NCBI GenBank assembly: GCA_019359445.1
Contig: JAHHHJ010000004.1
Coordinates: 247,655-311,654, forward strand
DNA: 64,000 bases
Reading direction: 5' to 3'
DNA from: Kastovskya adunca ATA6-11-RM4
Lineage (GTDB): Bacteria > Cyanobacteriota > Cyanobacteriia > Cyanobacteriales > Coleofasciculaceae
In this document: positions 35,343 through 43,736 of the stretch, one piece after another
How positions within the stretch are numbered: position 1 is the stretch's first letter
Layout: the number at the start of each line of letters is the position of its first letter
Notes under the pieces: model-generated
Seen by the model: the letters and a program-made list of their open reading frames with translations, nothing else
What the model was told of the DNA's origin: nothing
Databases searched by the model: none
Position numbers and translations under genes: made by a program

Positions 35343-35437
35343 GCTTTTTTGGGGCTACGCTTGGGGAGGTGTTTAACGAACCGCAAGTGAGGACGCAAAG
35401 GAGAGGAGATTTTAACTTCCTCATCGACTTAACCCGA

Positions 35438-36025
35438 TTAGGGAAGAAGTCCCTGAGTCGTCGCTGTCCAAATTGTCCAGCCGTCAACCAGCAGCAGTAA
35501 TAGTGTAAATCCCAACAGAATTAAATACATCCAGGGCTGTGAGAGTGGACGAACATCGGTTGTATCGATTCCCGTATACTTTTCCACTAGTTTGACTAAG
35601 CGAGCAAATCCGACTACCCGCATGGGGAGTAGGTAAGCTTTTTCTGAAGACTGGCTAATGAAGTAGTAAACTAACCCACCTTGACCCGTCGTTCGCATTT
35701 TCAAATCTTTCACATCCGTCCAAGGTAATGACCAGCCTTTGCGGAAGAAAGGCGGCACCCAACGGGGATAAGCGACCTGAATTTGCTCCTCGTCCACAAT
35801 GACTTTCTCACTCAAGGCTCCGTAAAGCGCGATCGCTCCTAATATAATTCCTACCCACAACAACAGGGGAGGAACAGGAGCCTCTGATGCCTGCGCCAAA
35901 AAGGGTAGAGGCATAGTCAAGGCACTGTATAAGCTCAACAGTGTTAGACGAATTAAGGGAGAGATCCGAAACATAGCAGGGTGGGGCGGCGAAGATTCCG
36001 ACTGATTTTTAAGAGTTGATGACAC
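35438..36025 (-). CDS. membrane protein with PH-like domain, unknown function
   Basis: A 195-residue protein with two N-terminal helices (IRLTLLSLYSALTMPLPFLA and LLLWVGIILGAIALYGAL), a middle soluble part (KVIVDEEQIQVAYPRWVPPF, LPWTDVKDLKMRTTGQGGLV) whose strand pattern resembles bacterial PH-like domains, and a last helix WMYLILLGFTLLLLLVDGW. The start is GTG 36025. The function is unknown. It precedes the orphan ABC ATPase on the same strand. Confidence 0.65.
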   Translation of the reverse strand: MSSTLKNQSESSPPHPAMFRISPLIRLTLLSLYSALTMPLPFLAQASEAPVPPLLLWVGIILGAIALYGALSEKVIVDEEQIQVAYPRWVPPFFRKGWSLPWTDVKDLKMRTTGQGGLVYYFISQSSEKAYLLPMRVVGFARLVKLVEKYTGIDTTDVRPLSQPWMYLILLGFTLLLLLVDGWTIWTATTQGLLP

Positions 36026-36208
36026 GGAATAGAGGATTTTATGGGTTTGTCTAGCTTAAAAAGGGATTGGAGGCGATCGCGTTAAGCAGGCTCATGGGCA
36101 ATTAGCTGTGGGAGAATGGAAAGAAAGCGATCGCTTGAGTCAACAGCAAAGTTACTTTAGTCTAGTTTAAGTTTCTTAAAGCATTGCCTTTGAGCACATT
36201 CCTTGCCC

Positions 36209-37834
36209 ATGACCTTTGATCACCCTCCACAAATCTGGATTTACGACACAACGCTGCGAGATGGTTCCCAGCGTGAAGGATTGTCACTGTCCTTGGAAGA
36301 CAAGTTGCGAATAGCAAGACAGCTCGACCAACTTGGCGTTCCCTTCATTGAGGGCGGATGGCCAGGGGCGAATCCCAAGGATGTGCAATTTTTCTGGCAG
36401 CTTAAAGAACAGCCCCTCACCAACGCGGAAGTTGTTGCCTTTTGCTCCACCCGTCGCCCCAACAAAGATGCCGCCGATGACCCGATGCTGCAAGCGATTT
36501 TGGCAGCAGGTACCCATTGGGTAACAATTTTCGGAAAATCTTGGGAGCTGCATGTCACCGAAGGACTAAATACTAGTCTGGAGGAAAACCTGGCAATGAT
36601 TCGGGATACGATCGAGTTCCTCCGCAGTCAGGGACGGCGGGTAATTTATGATGCCGAGCACTGGTTTGACGGCTATAAGCAAAACGCCGATTATGCCCTG
36701 CAAACCCTCAACGTGGCAATTGAGGCGGGTGCCGAGTGGATTGTCCTCTGCGATACCAACGGCGGTACTCTCCCTCACGAAGTGGGTCAAATTGTCCGCG
36801 AGGTGGTTGCAGCCACTGGAGTGGGAGCCGATTCTCGTCCTTTATTAGGAATTCACACCCACAATGACTCCGACACCGCCGTCGCCAACGCTTTGGCAGG
36901 GGTAATCGAGGGCGTCCGCATGGTGCAGGGTACAATCAATGGCTACGGCGAACGCTGCGGCAATGCTAACCTTTGCTCCTTAATTCCCAACTTGCAGCTG
37001 AAACTCGGCTATCGCTGTCTAGAAGATCAGCAGCTAGCCAAACTAACCGCCGCCAGCCGCTTGATTAGTGAAGTAGTCAATCTCGCCCCAGATGACCATG
37101 CTGCCTTTGTCGGTCGCTCTGCCTTTGCTCACAAAGGTGGTATTCACGTCTCAGCGGTGGAACGGAACCCTTTAACTTACGAGCACATTCAGCCGGAAAA
37201 AATTGGCAATCAGCGGCGAATTGTGATTTCTGACCAGTCGGGGTTGAGCAATGTTTTGGCAAAAGCCCGCAGCTTCGGTCACGAACTGAACAAGCAAGAC
37301 CCTACCTGTAGAGAGATTCTGGGGCGTTTGAAAGATTTGGAAAACGCCGGTTATCAGTTTGAAGCAGCAGAGGCGAGTTTCGATTTACTGATGCGGGATG
37401 CCCTAAAACAGCGGCAGCAGTTGTTTGAATTAAAAGGCTTTCATGTCCACTGTGACACTGTACAGGGGACTGGGGTTGATTCTCTTGCCACAATCAAAGT
37501 GGCAGTGAATGGTGAAGACATTTTGGAAGCGGCAGAAGGGAATGGCCCGGTTTCTGCTCTAGATGCGGCTTTACGGAAAGCGTTACTGAAATTTTATCCC
37601 GCGATCGCGCAATTTCAACTCACCGATTATAAAGTGAGAATTCTTGATAGTACGTCTGGAACCTCAGCCAAAACTCGCGTGCTCATAGAATCCAGCGACG
37701 GACAGCAACGCTGGACAACCCTAGGCGTTTCCTCCAACATCATTGAGGCATCCTATCAAGCTGTGGTAGAAGGTATTGAGTATGGTTTGCTGTTGCAGTC
37801 TTCCCTGAAGCCTACAGTCACCTCTTCAAGCTGA
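36209..37834 (+). CDS. cimA: citramalate synthase
   Basis: The enzyme condenses pyruvate with acetyl-CoA to (R)-citramalate, giving the threonine-independent route to 2-oxobutyrate and isoleucine. The start ATG 36209 (MTFDHPPQIWIYDTTLRDGS) is chosen; a TTG six bases upstream also exists. The HMGL-like domain has the metal motif DTTLRDGSQ, HTHNDSDTAVAN and GTINGYGERCGNANL, all diagnostic for the CimA/LeuA family. The CimA-type region YDAEHWFDGYK and the C-terminal LeuA-like regulatory domain (about 415-535) fit. The length of 541 residues is normal. Confidence 0.93.
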   Translation: MTFDHPPQIWIYDTTLRDGSQREGLSLSLEDKLRIARQLDQLGVPFIEGGWPGANPKDVQFFWQLKEQPLTNAEVVAFCSTRRPNKDAADDPMLQAILAAGTHWVTIFGKSWELHVTEGLNTSLEENLAMIRDTIEFLRSQGRRVIYDAEHWFDGYKQNADYALQTLNVAIEAGAEWIVLCDTNGGTLPHEVGQIVREVVAATGVGADSRPLLGIHTHNDSDTAVANALAGVIEGVRMVQGTINGYGERCGNANLCSLIPNLQLKLGYRCLEDQQLAKLTAASRLISEVVNLAPDDHAAFVGRSAFAHKGGIHVSAVERNPLTYEHIQPEKIGNQRRIVISDQSGLSNVLAKARSFGHELNKQDPTCREILGRLKDLENAGYQFEAAEASFDLLMRDALKQRQQLFELKGFHVHCDTVQGTGVDSLATIKVAVNGEDILEAAEGNGPVSALDAALRKALLKFYPAIAQFQLTDYKVRILDSTSGTSAKTRVLIESSDGQQRWTTLGVSSNIIEASYQAVVEGIEYGLLLQSSLKPTVTSSS

Positions 37835-37972
37835 TCTCTAAATTCCTCAAGATAAACTCAATCTATAAAGCGAAACCCTAGCCCTTTGAACGTTGCAGCC
37901 GCTAGGGAATTTGTCCTGGGTTGGCAATGTTGAAAACAAATGGTAGTAATTACCGTACTTTTTTCAAAAAAC

Positions 37973-38069
37973 CCTTGCAGTCATCGCTCTGATAAGCTAC
38001 AAAGGTATATGACTGCTTCCTCACCGTGCAGAACTCCACGACCCGGTGCAATAAATTAATTAGGAAGCA
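37973..38069 (+). promoter_or_regulatory. promoter-like sequence and structured leader of the next gene
   Basis: TTGCAG at 37975 followed after 17 bases by TACAAA resembles a -35/-10 pair. Downstream, TGCTTCCT (38014-38021) pairs with AGGAAGCA (38062-38069) and, nested directly inside, CACCG (38022-38026) with CGGTG (38044-38048), forming a composite stem before the DUF4327-like gene. Function is inference. Confidence 0.4.
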
Positions 38070-38122
38070 TATTTAGACCAAGCATTTGTAAAAGTTATTT
38101 CAATAAAGAAAATCGAGAGAAT

Positions 38123-38341
38123 ATGACTCAGCAAGTTACTCACCCAATGGTGAAGTTGCAACGTCAGGTGCATTCACTTGTAGAATCAAAAATCATAAAA
38201 CCCACTGACAGTCTCTGGAAGATTGCCCTGCTGTATGGGGATGAATGGTCTTTTTGGAAGAAGGAATTACTTGATTTTGGCTTCACGATGCAAGATCCCA
38301 TTGCCGATTTACTGGCGGTAGAAGCCTGGGATGAAGAATAA
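38123..38341 (+). CDS. small protein related to DUF4327, divergent paralogue
   Basis: A 72-residue protein from ATG 38123. It shares with the DUF4327 gene at 53240 the layout V..LVE..II...., a Trp before a Glu-Leu pair, F(T/L)..DPI.DL(L/M)..E.WD.., and ends in an acidic tail (VEAWDEE versus GSEQWDND). It lacks the CQYIPAREW block of typical DUF4327, so it is a divergent member or a cousin. Its leader is structured. The function is unknown for both. Confidence 0.65.
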   Translation: MTQQVTHPMVKLQRQVHSLVESKIIKPTDSLWKIALLYGDEWSFWKKELLDFGFTMQDPIADLLAVEAWDEE

Positions 38342-39103
38342 GCCGCCGACTAGCACTTTGCAGTTGAGGTTGATGTATTCATTTAGTGGTTAAAGTCTGT
38401 CTGGACTTTCGTAGATAGCCTAGTTTTACGGCAAGTCTGCGTAAAAGTGGCTCAGGTTTACCCTTCAGGGACACGTCCTGAAAATTTGCCTCCCAAAAAA
38501 GCGGCAAACTGAGATTTTGAGCAATATTAGGCTTTAACAGTCTCCTGGCTTTAGCTGGGAGACTAATAAATAAATTGGGTAAAAGGCAGTTATTGAAAGC
38601 TTTTTACTCAAGTTTTTCTTTTCTGATGCTGTTTTACTACCTCGTTAGCGATCGCCACTCTGTTTCTATAACCCCTTAACTACTTGAGGAGGCTGTAGAG
38701 ACGTAGTGTGTTAGTCTCTACCTCTAGCTTTAGCGCCATAAAGTAAGCGTGCTGGTTGCACCTTCAACTTACCGACTCACCAACTCAGCACTTTGCTATA
38801 TCTCTGGCGTCGAGTGCAGTCAGGTATCGCAAGTCAGGTGCGTTGGTAAGCGTCAACTTTTCTGGAAAAACCTTAGATGCAGTTGTAGTCAACCACTAGG
38901 AAGTAAGACTGCACTAATGGAAGCGTTTGACAGTTTTATATCTTGAGTAGCTTGACGCGCTGCAATTTATCTTACTAACGGATTAGGCTTTCACTCCGTA
39001 AAGTCAGTCAATTAGGGGAAGTGTCATTTCCTAATTAATCGTACATTAAGCAAGAGCGCTTCAAACTATAGCTTAATCAAAAATACAATCTGAGGAAATA
39101 TTT
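38342..39103. other. gap with hairpin repeats, no gene
   Basis: This 762-base stretch has no convincing gene. It holds two stem-loops: AGTCTCCTGGCT-TT-AGCTGGGAGACT at 38539-38564 (G-U containing) and GTAGAGAC...GTCTCTAC at 38695-38721 (perfect arms), the latter being a common cyanobacterial repeat type. A 65-codon frame at about 38749 lacks family features, native codon use and a ribosome binding site. The pentapeptide gene is preceded by GAGG at about 39093. Confidence 0.5.
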
Positions 39104-39592
39104 ATGAAAACTACTCTTTTAACGGCGATCGCTTTACTCTCGCCTTTGTTCATCACTGCACCAGGGCAAGCCGCGAATCCGGCACATGTAAAACAACTTA
39201 TGGAAACCCGGTCTTGTGCTGGGTGTGACTTGTCAAACGCTAATTTAGAGACGGTACACTTGATCGGGGCTGATTTGAGAGATGCCAACTTGGAAGGGGC
39301 AAATCTTGCGGAAGCTAATTTAGAAGGAGCTGATTTAGCCGGAGCCAACTTAGAAGGGGCAAATTTGACGGGAGCCTTTGTCACTGATGCTAGCTTCAAA
39401 AATGCCAATCTTGACGAGGTGGATTTTACCGAAGCGCACATTTACAACGCTAATGTTGCCGGAGCATCAATGAGCGATTTGACGCTGACGGATGCCAATA
39501 TATTTAACACCGCAATTGGTGTTGGCGGTGAAGCACCGTCTGATGATGAAGCTGCATTGGAAGAATCAGAATACTTTGAAGACCAATACTAA
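39104..39592 (+). CDS. secreted pentapeptide repeat protein
   Basis: A signal peptide (MKTTLLTAIALLSPLFITAP, cleavage after about GQAA) is followed by METRSCAGCDLSNANLETVH and then about 15 A(D/N)Lxx pentapeptides, which form a right-handed quadrilateral beta helix. The acidic tail (SDDEAALEESEYFEDQY) is notable. The pair of Cys in CAGC opens the repeat, as in many exported cyanobacterial members. Periplasmic or lumenal location is inferred; the function is unknown. ATG 39104 has GAGG upstream. uvrA follows on the same strand after 111 bases. Confidence 0.85.
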   Translation: MKTTLLTAIALLSPLFITAPGQAANPAHVKQLMETRSCAGCDLSNANLETVHLIGADLRDANLEGANLAEANLEGADLAGANLEGANLTGAFVTDASFKNANLDEVDFTEAHIYNANVAGASMSDLTLTDANIFNTAIGVGGEAPSDDEAALEESEYFEDQY

Positions 39593-39703
39593 AGGTGTGG
39601 GTGTCTTTGTAAAGGAAAGGAACTGCACGTCGTTAGCCTGAGTCCGTCTCTACAGGTGCAGCGCTAGAATTGTTAAGGACTGTTTCTGTGCTGCCTTCCC
39701 CTC

Positions 39704-42700
39704 ATGCCTAACCCTGTGAATCTTTCTGATCATCTACCTGCAAAATCCAGTCATGGGCATGATGCTACGCACCAGAATGACGCCAACCGGAACGTCATTC
39801 ACGTTCGGGGGGCGAGGCAACATAATCTCAAGAATGTCGATCTAGAACTGCCGCGCGATCGCTTAATCGTCTTTACGGGTGTATCCGGTTCTGGCAAGTC
39901 TTCCCTGGCTTTTGACACCATCTTTGCTGAAGGACAACGCCGCTACGTAGAGTCCCTCAGTGCCTATGCACGGCAATTTTTAGGACAGTTGGATAAGCCG
40001 GATGTGGATGCGATTGAAGGCTTAAGTCCTGCTATCTCCATTGACCAGAAATCCACCTCAAATAATCCCCGCTCCACCGTTGGCACCGTCACTGAGATTT
40101 ACGACTACCTGCGGTTATTGTTTGGACGAGCTGGCGAACCTCATTGCCCAATATGCGATCGCAACATTGCCCCGCAGACGATTGATGAGATGAGCGATCG
40201 GATCATGAAGCTGCCAGACGGCACTCGTTTCCAGATTCTGGCTCCAGTGATTCGCGGCAAAAAGGGGACGCACCGCAAGCTGCTATCGAGTCTCGCCGCC
40301 GAAGGATTTGTCCGCGTGAGAGTTGATGGCGAGGTGCGACAGCTCGACGAAAACATTGAGCTGGATAAAAATTATACCCACACTATTGAAGTCGTTGTTG
40401 ACCGTTTAGTTAAAAAGCCTGGTCTACAGGAGCGTCTGGTTGACTCGCTCAATACTTGTCTGCGTCGTTCCAGTGGAATTGCGGTGATAGATGTGCTAAA
40501 TGCTACATCTGATACCGCAGAAGAAGCTAACAATGAAGAAAATAATACCAAAAAAAATGGCGAATTTGGCAAAATTGACGATACAGAGTCAATAAATGCT
40601 GATGATTCCTCTCAGCAACTGCCGAGAGAATTAGTCTTTTCGGAAAATTTTGCTTGCCCAGAACATGGGGCGGTAATGGACGAATTATCGCCGCGATTGT
40701 TTTCCTTTAACTCGCCCTATGGTGCTTGTCCTAACTGTCATGGATTAGGTAGTCTGCGTACCTTTTCACCAGAACTGGTGGTGCCCGATCCAGAAGCACC
40801 TGTTTATGCCGCGATCGCTCCCTGGTCAGACAAAGACAACTCCTACTACCTCTCCTTACTCTACAGCGTTGGCAAAGCCTACAACTTTGAAATCCAAACC
40901 TCCTGGAAGAAACTTGCTCCCGAACAACAGCAGGTAATTTTGTACGGCACCGAAGAAGCAATTTATATTGAGGCGGATTCTGCTTACCGGGAGAAAAAGG
41001 GATACCACAAACGGTATCAGGGCGTCATTCCTATCCTTCAGCGGCAGTACGAAGAAACAAGTTCAGAACTGCAAAAACAGAAGCTAGAACAGTACCTAGT
41101 TAATCAAGCTTGTTCAGTTTGTCAGGGAAAGCGCCTCAAACCGGAAGCCCTAGCAGTACGGCTGGGACAATACCAAATTATTGATTTAATTAGTGCCTCA
41201 ATCAGCGAAAGTAAGGAGCGAATTAATAACCTAGAGCTATCATCTCGTCAGGCTCAAATTGGTGACCTTGCCCTCAAAGAAATTAAAGGACGGCTGCAAT
41301 TTCTCCTCGATGTTGGCTTAGACTACCTCACCCTCGACCGTCCGGCGATGACCCTTTCCGGTGGTGAAGCCCAACGGATTCGGCTGGCAACGCAAATTGG
41401 GGCAGGGCTTACCGGGGTTTTGTACGTCTTAGATGAACCGAGTATCGGACTGCACCAGCGTGATAATGGACGGTTACTCCAAACCCTGACGAAACTGCGG
41501 GATTTGGGCAATACCTTAATTGTGGTGGAACATGATGAGGAAACGATTCGTGCTGCCGATTACTTAGTTGATATTGGCCCGGCGGCGGGAATTCATGGTG
41601 GGGAAATTGTTGCCCAAGGTGATTTAGAAACCCTACTAGCAACGGAAAATTCCCTCACGGGGGCTTATCTTTCAAGACGGCAGGCAATTGCAACCCCAGC
41701 GGAAAGGAGAAATGGCAATGGGCGGAGTCTTTTGATTAAAAATGCCCATCGTAATAACCTAAAAAACATTAATGTGGAAATTCCCTTAGGGGAACTTGTG
41801 TGTATTACAGGCGTTTCCGGTTCCGGTAAATCTACTCTCGTCAACGAGTTACTTTACCCAGCATTGCAACATCACCTCAGCCGCAGAGTTCCGTTTCCTA
41901 GCGATTTGGAAACGATTAAAGGACTCAATGGCATAGATAAAGTAATTATTATCGACCAATCCCCAATTGGGCGGACTCCTCGTTCTAATCCTGCAACTTA
42001 CACGGGAGTTTTTGATAGCATTCGGGCAGTTTTTGCGGAAACAATTGAAGCTAAGGCAAGAGGTTACAAGCAAGGGCAATTTTCCTTCAATGTTAAAGGA
42101 GGACGTTGCGAAGCTTGTGGTGGGCAGGGTGTGAATGTGATTGAGATGAACTTCCTGCCGGATGTCTATGTGCAGTGCGAAGTTTGCAAAGGGGCAAGGT
42201 ACAACCGAGAAACCTTGCAGGTGAAATACAAAGGCAAGACGATCGCTGATGTTTTAGATATGACAATTGAGGAGGCGTTGGCGTTTTTCATAAATATTCC
42301 CAAAGCTGCTACCCGACTGCAAACATTAGTCGATGTCGGCTTGGGTTATATTCATTTGGGTCAAACTGCCCCTACCCTATCGGGAGGCGAAGCCCAGCGG
42401 GTAAAATTAGCTTCAGAATTATCTCGTCGTGCAACAGGAAAGACGCTTTATCTGATTGATGAACCGACAACTGGTTTATCGTTTTACGACGTTCACAAGT
42501 TGCTGGATGTGTTGCAACGGTTGGTGGATAAAGGCAACTCAATTTTAGTAATTGAACATAATTTAGATGTGATTCGTTGTTCGGATTGGGTTATTGATTT
42601 AGGCCCAGAAGGTGGGGATAAAGGGGGAGAAGTTGTTGCGGTAGGAACGCCGGAAGATGTGGCGAAGAATCAGCGGTCTTATACTGGGCAGTATTTGCAG

Positions 42701-42748
42701 CAGATGTTACAGCAGTATCCACCCCAAGCAACTATTGCTACCTCTTAG
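39704..42748 (+). CDS. uvrA: excinuclease ABC subunit A
   Basis: UvrA is the damage-recognition ATPase of nucleotide excision repair. The protein has 1014 residues with two ABC modules: Walker A GVSGSGKSS near the N-terminus and GVSGSGKST in the second half, signature LSGGEAQR twice, and Walker B VLDEPS and LIDEPT. Two zinc modules are seen (CPIC and CPNCHG ... CEACGGQG ... CEVCKGARYN). A Glu/Asn-rich insert (EEANNEENNTKK) occurs at about 270-290, in the variable region. The ATG is at 39704. It is flanked by a pentapeptide gene and a duplicated module. Confidence 0.96.
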   Translation: MPNPVNLSDHLPAKSSHGHDATHQNDANRNVIHVRGARQHNLKNVDLELPRDRLIVFTGVSGSGKSSLAFDTIFAEGQRRYVESLSAYARQFLGQLDKPDVDAIEGLSPAISIDQKSTSNNPRSTVGTVTEIYDYLRLLFGRAGEPHCPICDRNIAPQTIDEMSDRIMKLPDGTRFQILAPVIRGKKGTHRKLLSSLAAEGFVRVRVDGEVRQLDENIELDKNYTHTIEVVVDRLVKKPGLQERLVDSLNTCLRRSSGIAVIDVLNATSDTAEEANNEENNTKKNGEFGKIDDTESINADDSSQQLPRELVFSENFACPEHGAVMDELSPRLFSFNSPYGACPNCHGLGSLRTFSPELVVPDPEAPVYAAIAPWSDKDNSYYLSLLYSVGKAYNFEIQTSWKKLAPEQQQVILYGTEEAIYIEADSAYREKKGYHKRYQGVIPILQRQYEETSSELQKQKLEQYLVNQACSVCQGKRLKPEALAVRLGQYQIIDLISASISESKERINNLELSSRQAQIGDLALKEIKGRLQFLLDVGLDYLTLDRPAMTLSGGEAQRIRLATQIGAGLTGVLYVLDEPSIGLHQRDNGRLLQTLTKLRDLGNTLIVVEHDEETIRAADYLVDIGPAAGIHGGEIVAQGDLETLLATENSLTGAYLSRRQAIATPAERRNGNGRSLLIKNAHRNNLKNINVEIPLGELVCITGVSGSGKSTLVNELLYPALQHHLSRRVPFPSDLETIKGLNGIDKVIIIDQSPIGRTPRSNPATYTGVFDSIRAVFAETIEAKARGYKQGQFSFNVKGGRCEACGGQGVNVIEMNFLPDVYVQCEVCKGARYNRETLQVKYKGKTIADVLDMTIEEALAFFINIPKAATRLQTLVDVGLGYIHLGQTAPTLSGGEAQRVKLASELSRRATGKTLYLIDEPTTGLSFYDVHKLLDVLQRLVDKGNSILVIEHNLDVIRCSDWVIDLGPEGGDKGGEVVAVGTPEDVAKNQRSYTGQYLQQMLQQYPPQATIATS

Positions 42749-42784
42749 TTTCAAAAACCTCTATCTGCGCCATTCAGCAAGGCT

Positions 42785-42963
42785 GCGGGAGGTTGAGTCT
42801 ACACAATCGGTGATTTTTGGGTGGTTATAGTGGAGTGGAATTTATAGCCACTTGAGATGGTGCGATCGCGTCATCTATTACTTATGAACAACGAGGCTCA
42901 AGCACGGGTGGAACATTTTGCTACCCTCAAGTCCAAGTACCAAGCCACAACCTATGACGATTC
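42785..42963 (+). repeat. direct repeat copy A of a ~178-bp module
   Basis: This segment is nearly identical to 43560-43736. It contains the same upstream leader (GCGGGAGGTTGAGTCTA... GTGGTTATAGTGGAGTG) and the first ~36 codons of the repeat-protein gene. The two copies diverge after GACGATTC. The copies flank the 163-residue gene on the minus strand. Confidence 0.9.
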
Positions 42964-43003
42964 ATCTCTTTCTAGTGCAAAGTCATCTATTTGGCACTTG
43001 TAA
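42857..43003 (+). pseudogene. truncated 5' copy of the modular repeat-protein gene
   Basis: Starting at ATG 42857 the frame reads MVRSRHLLLMNNEAQARVEH and continues for about 36 residues as in the 614-residue protein, then diverges (SSLSSAKSS) and stops at 43003. Only about 48 codons remain. It is the 5' stub of a duplicated gene. The stop overlaps the 3' end of the next, opposite-strand gene. Confidence 0.8.
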
Positions 43004-43474
43004 CACTTTAGTTACTTTCTCCCTATCGGTAGGAGGACGAACATTAGGTTTACCTAGTGCCAGATACCAACGACCCCGATAAGAGACGAGAAATGAACCG
43101 GGTTCATATTGAAGATTCACTTTATCTTCAAACCGCTTACGTTCAATATTCGATCCTATATACGAACCTTGAATTGTTACGAAGGTTATGTGTGGTTTAA
43201 ATTCAAAATAACACAGCAGAAGTTCACTTATATCATGCCCTCCTAGTTGCGCTATTTTATCCTGTACAGCCTGCTCTGCCGAGTAGGACTTTGGCACCAG
43301 TTGCAGCATCAAGCTTTCATCTCTATTTCTCAAGGCACGCAGATAGGTTTTTATCACTTCATCGCGTGAATCGGCACCGCGCTGATTCACAAAGTTATAG
43401 GCAGCAAACAGCAGGATGGTCACACTTAGGAGTAGTACTAAGTATAACCATCGTCGGTTGTGCGTTTGATTCAT
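42983..43474 (-). CDS. membrane-anchored hypothetical protein, 163 aa
   Basis: An N-terminal helix (WLYLVLLLSVTILLFAAYNF) anchors a soluble domain of about 130 residues with a GRWYLALGKP strand near the end. That wording resembles NTF2-like/DUF4878-type extracytoplasmic domains, though I cannot place it securely. The gene lies between two copies of the ~178-bp module and is oriented against them. The ATG is at 43474. It may have been captured together with the duplication. Confidence 0.6.
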   Translation of the reverse strand: MNQTHNRRWLYLVLLLSVTILLFAAYNFVNQRGADSRDEVIKTYLRALRNRDESLMLQLVPKSYSAEQAVQDKIAQLGGHDISELLLCYFEFKPHITFVTIQGSYIGSNIERKRFEDKVNLQYEPGSFLVSYRGRWYLALGKPNVRPPTDREKVTKVLQVPNR

Positions 43475-43559
43475 GGGAGATCAATAGTAGTTGGATAACA
43501 GACTCTAGGCGTAGTTGCTAGAGAGATATGAGAAGGCGATCGCGTCTGTATCATCTTCA

Positions 43560-43736
43560 GCGGGAGGTTGAGTCTAAACAAGCTGGGACATGAGTGGTTA
43601 TAGTGGAGTGAAATTTATAATGACTTGAGATGGTGCGATCGCGCCATCTATTACTTATGAACAACGAGGCTCAAGCACGGGTGGAACATTTTGCTACCCT
43701 CAAGTCCAAGTACCAAGCCACAACCTATGACGATTC
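43560..43736 (+). repeat. direct repeat copy B of the ~178-bp module
   Basis: Partner of copy A at 42785-42963. This copy leads into the complete repeat-protein gene. Differences are a few substitutions and a two-base length change in the upstream part. Confidence 0.9.

Noticed and set aside
38749..38946. 65-codon frame in the gap before the pentapeptide gene
   Set aside because: No ribosome binding site, unusual Cys/Ser composition, no family.
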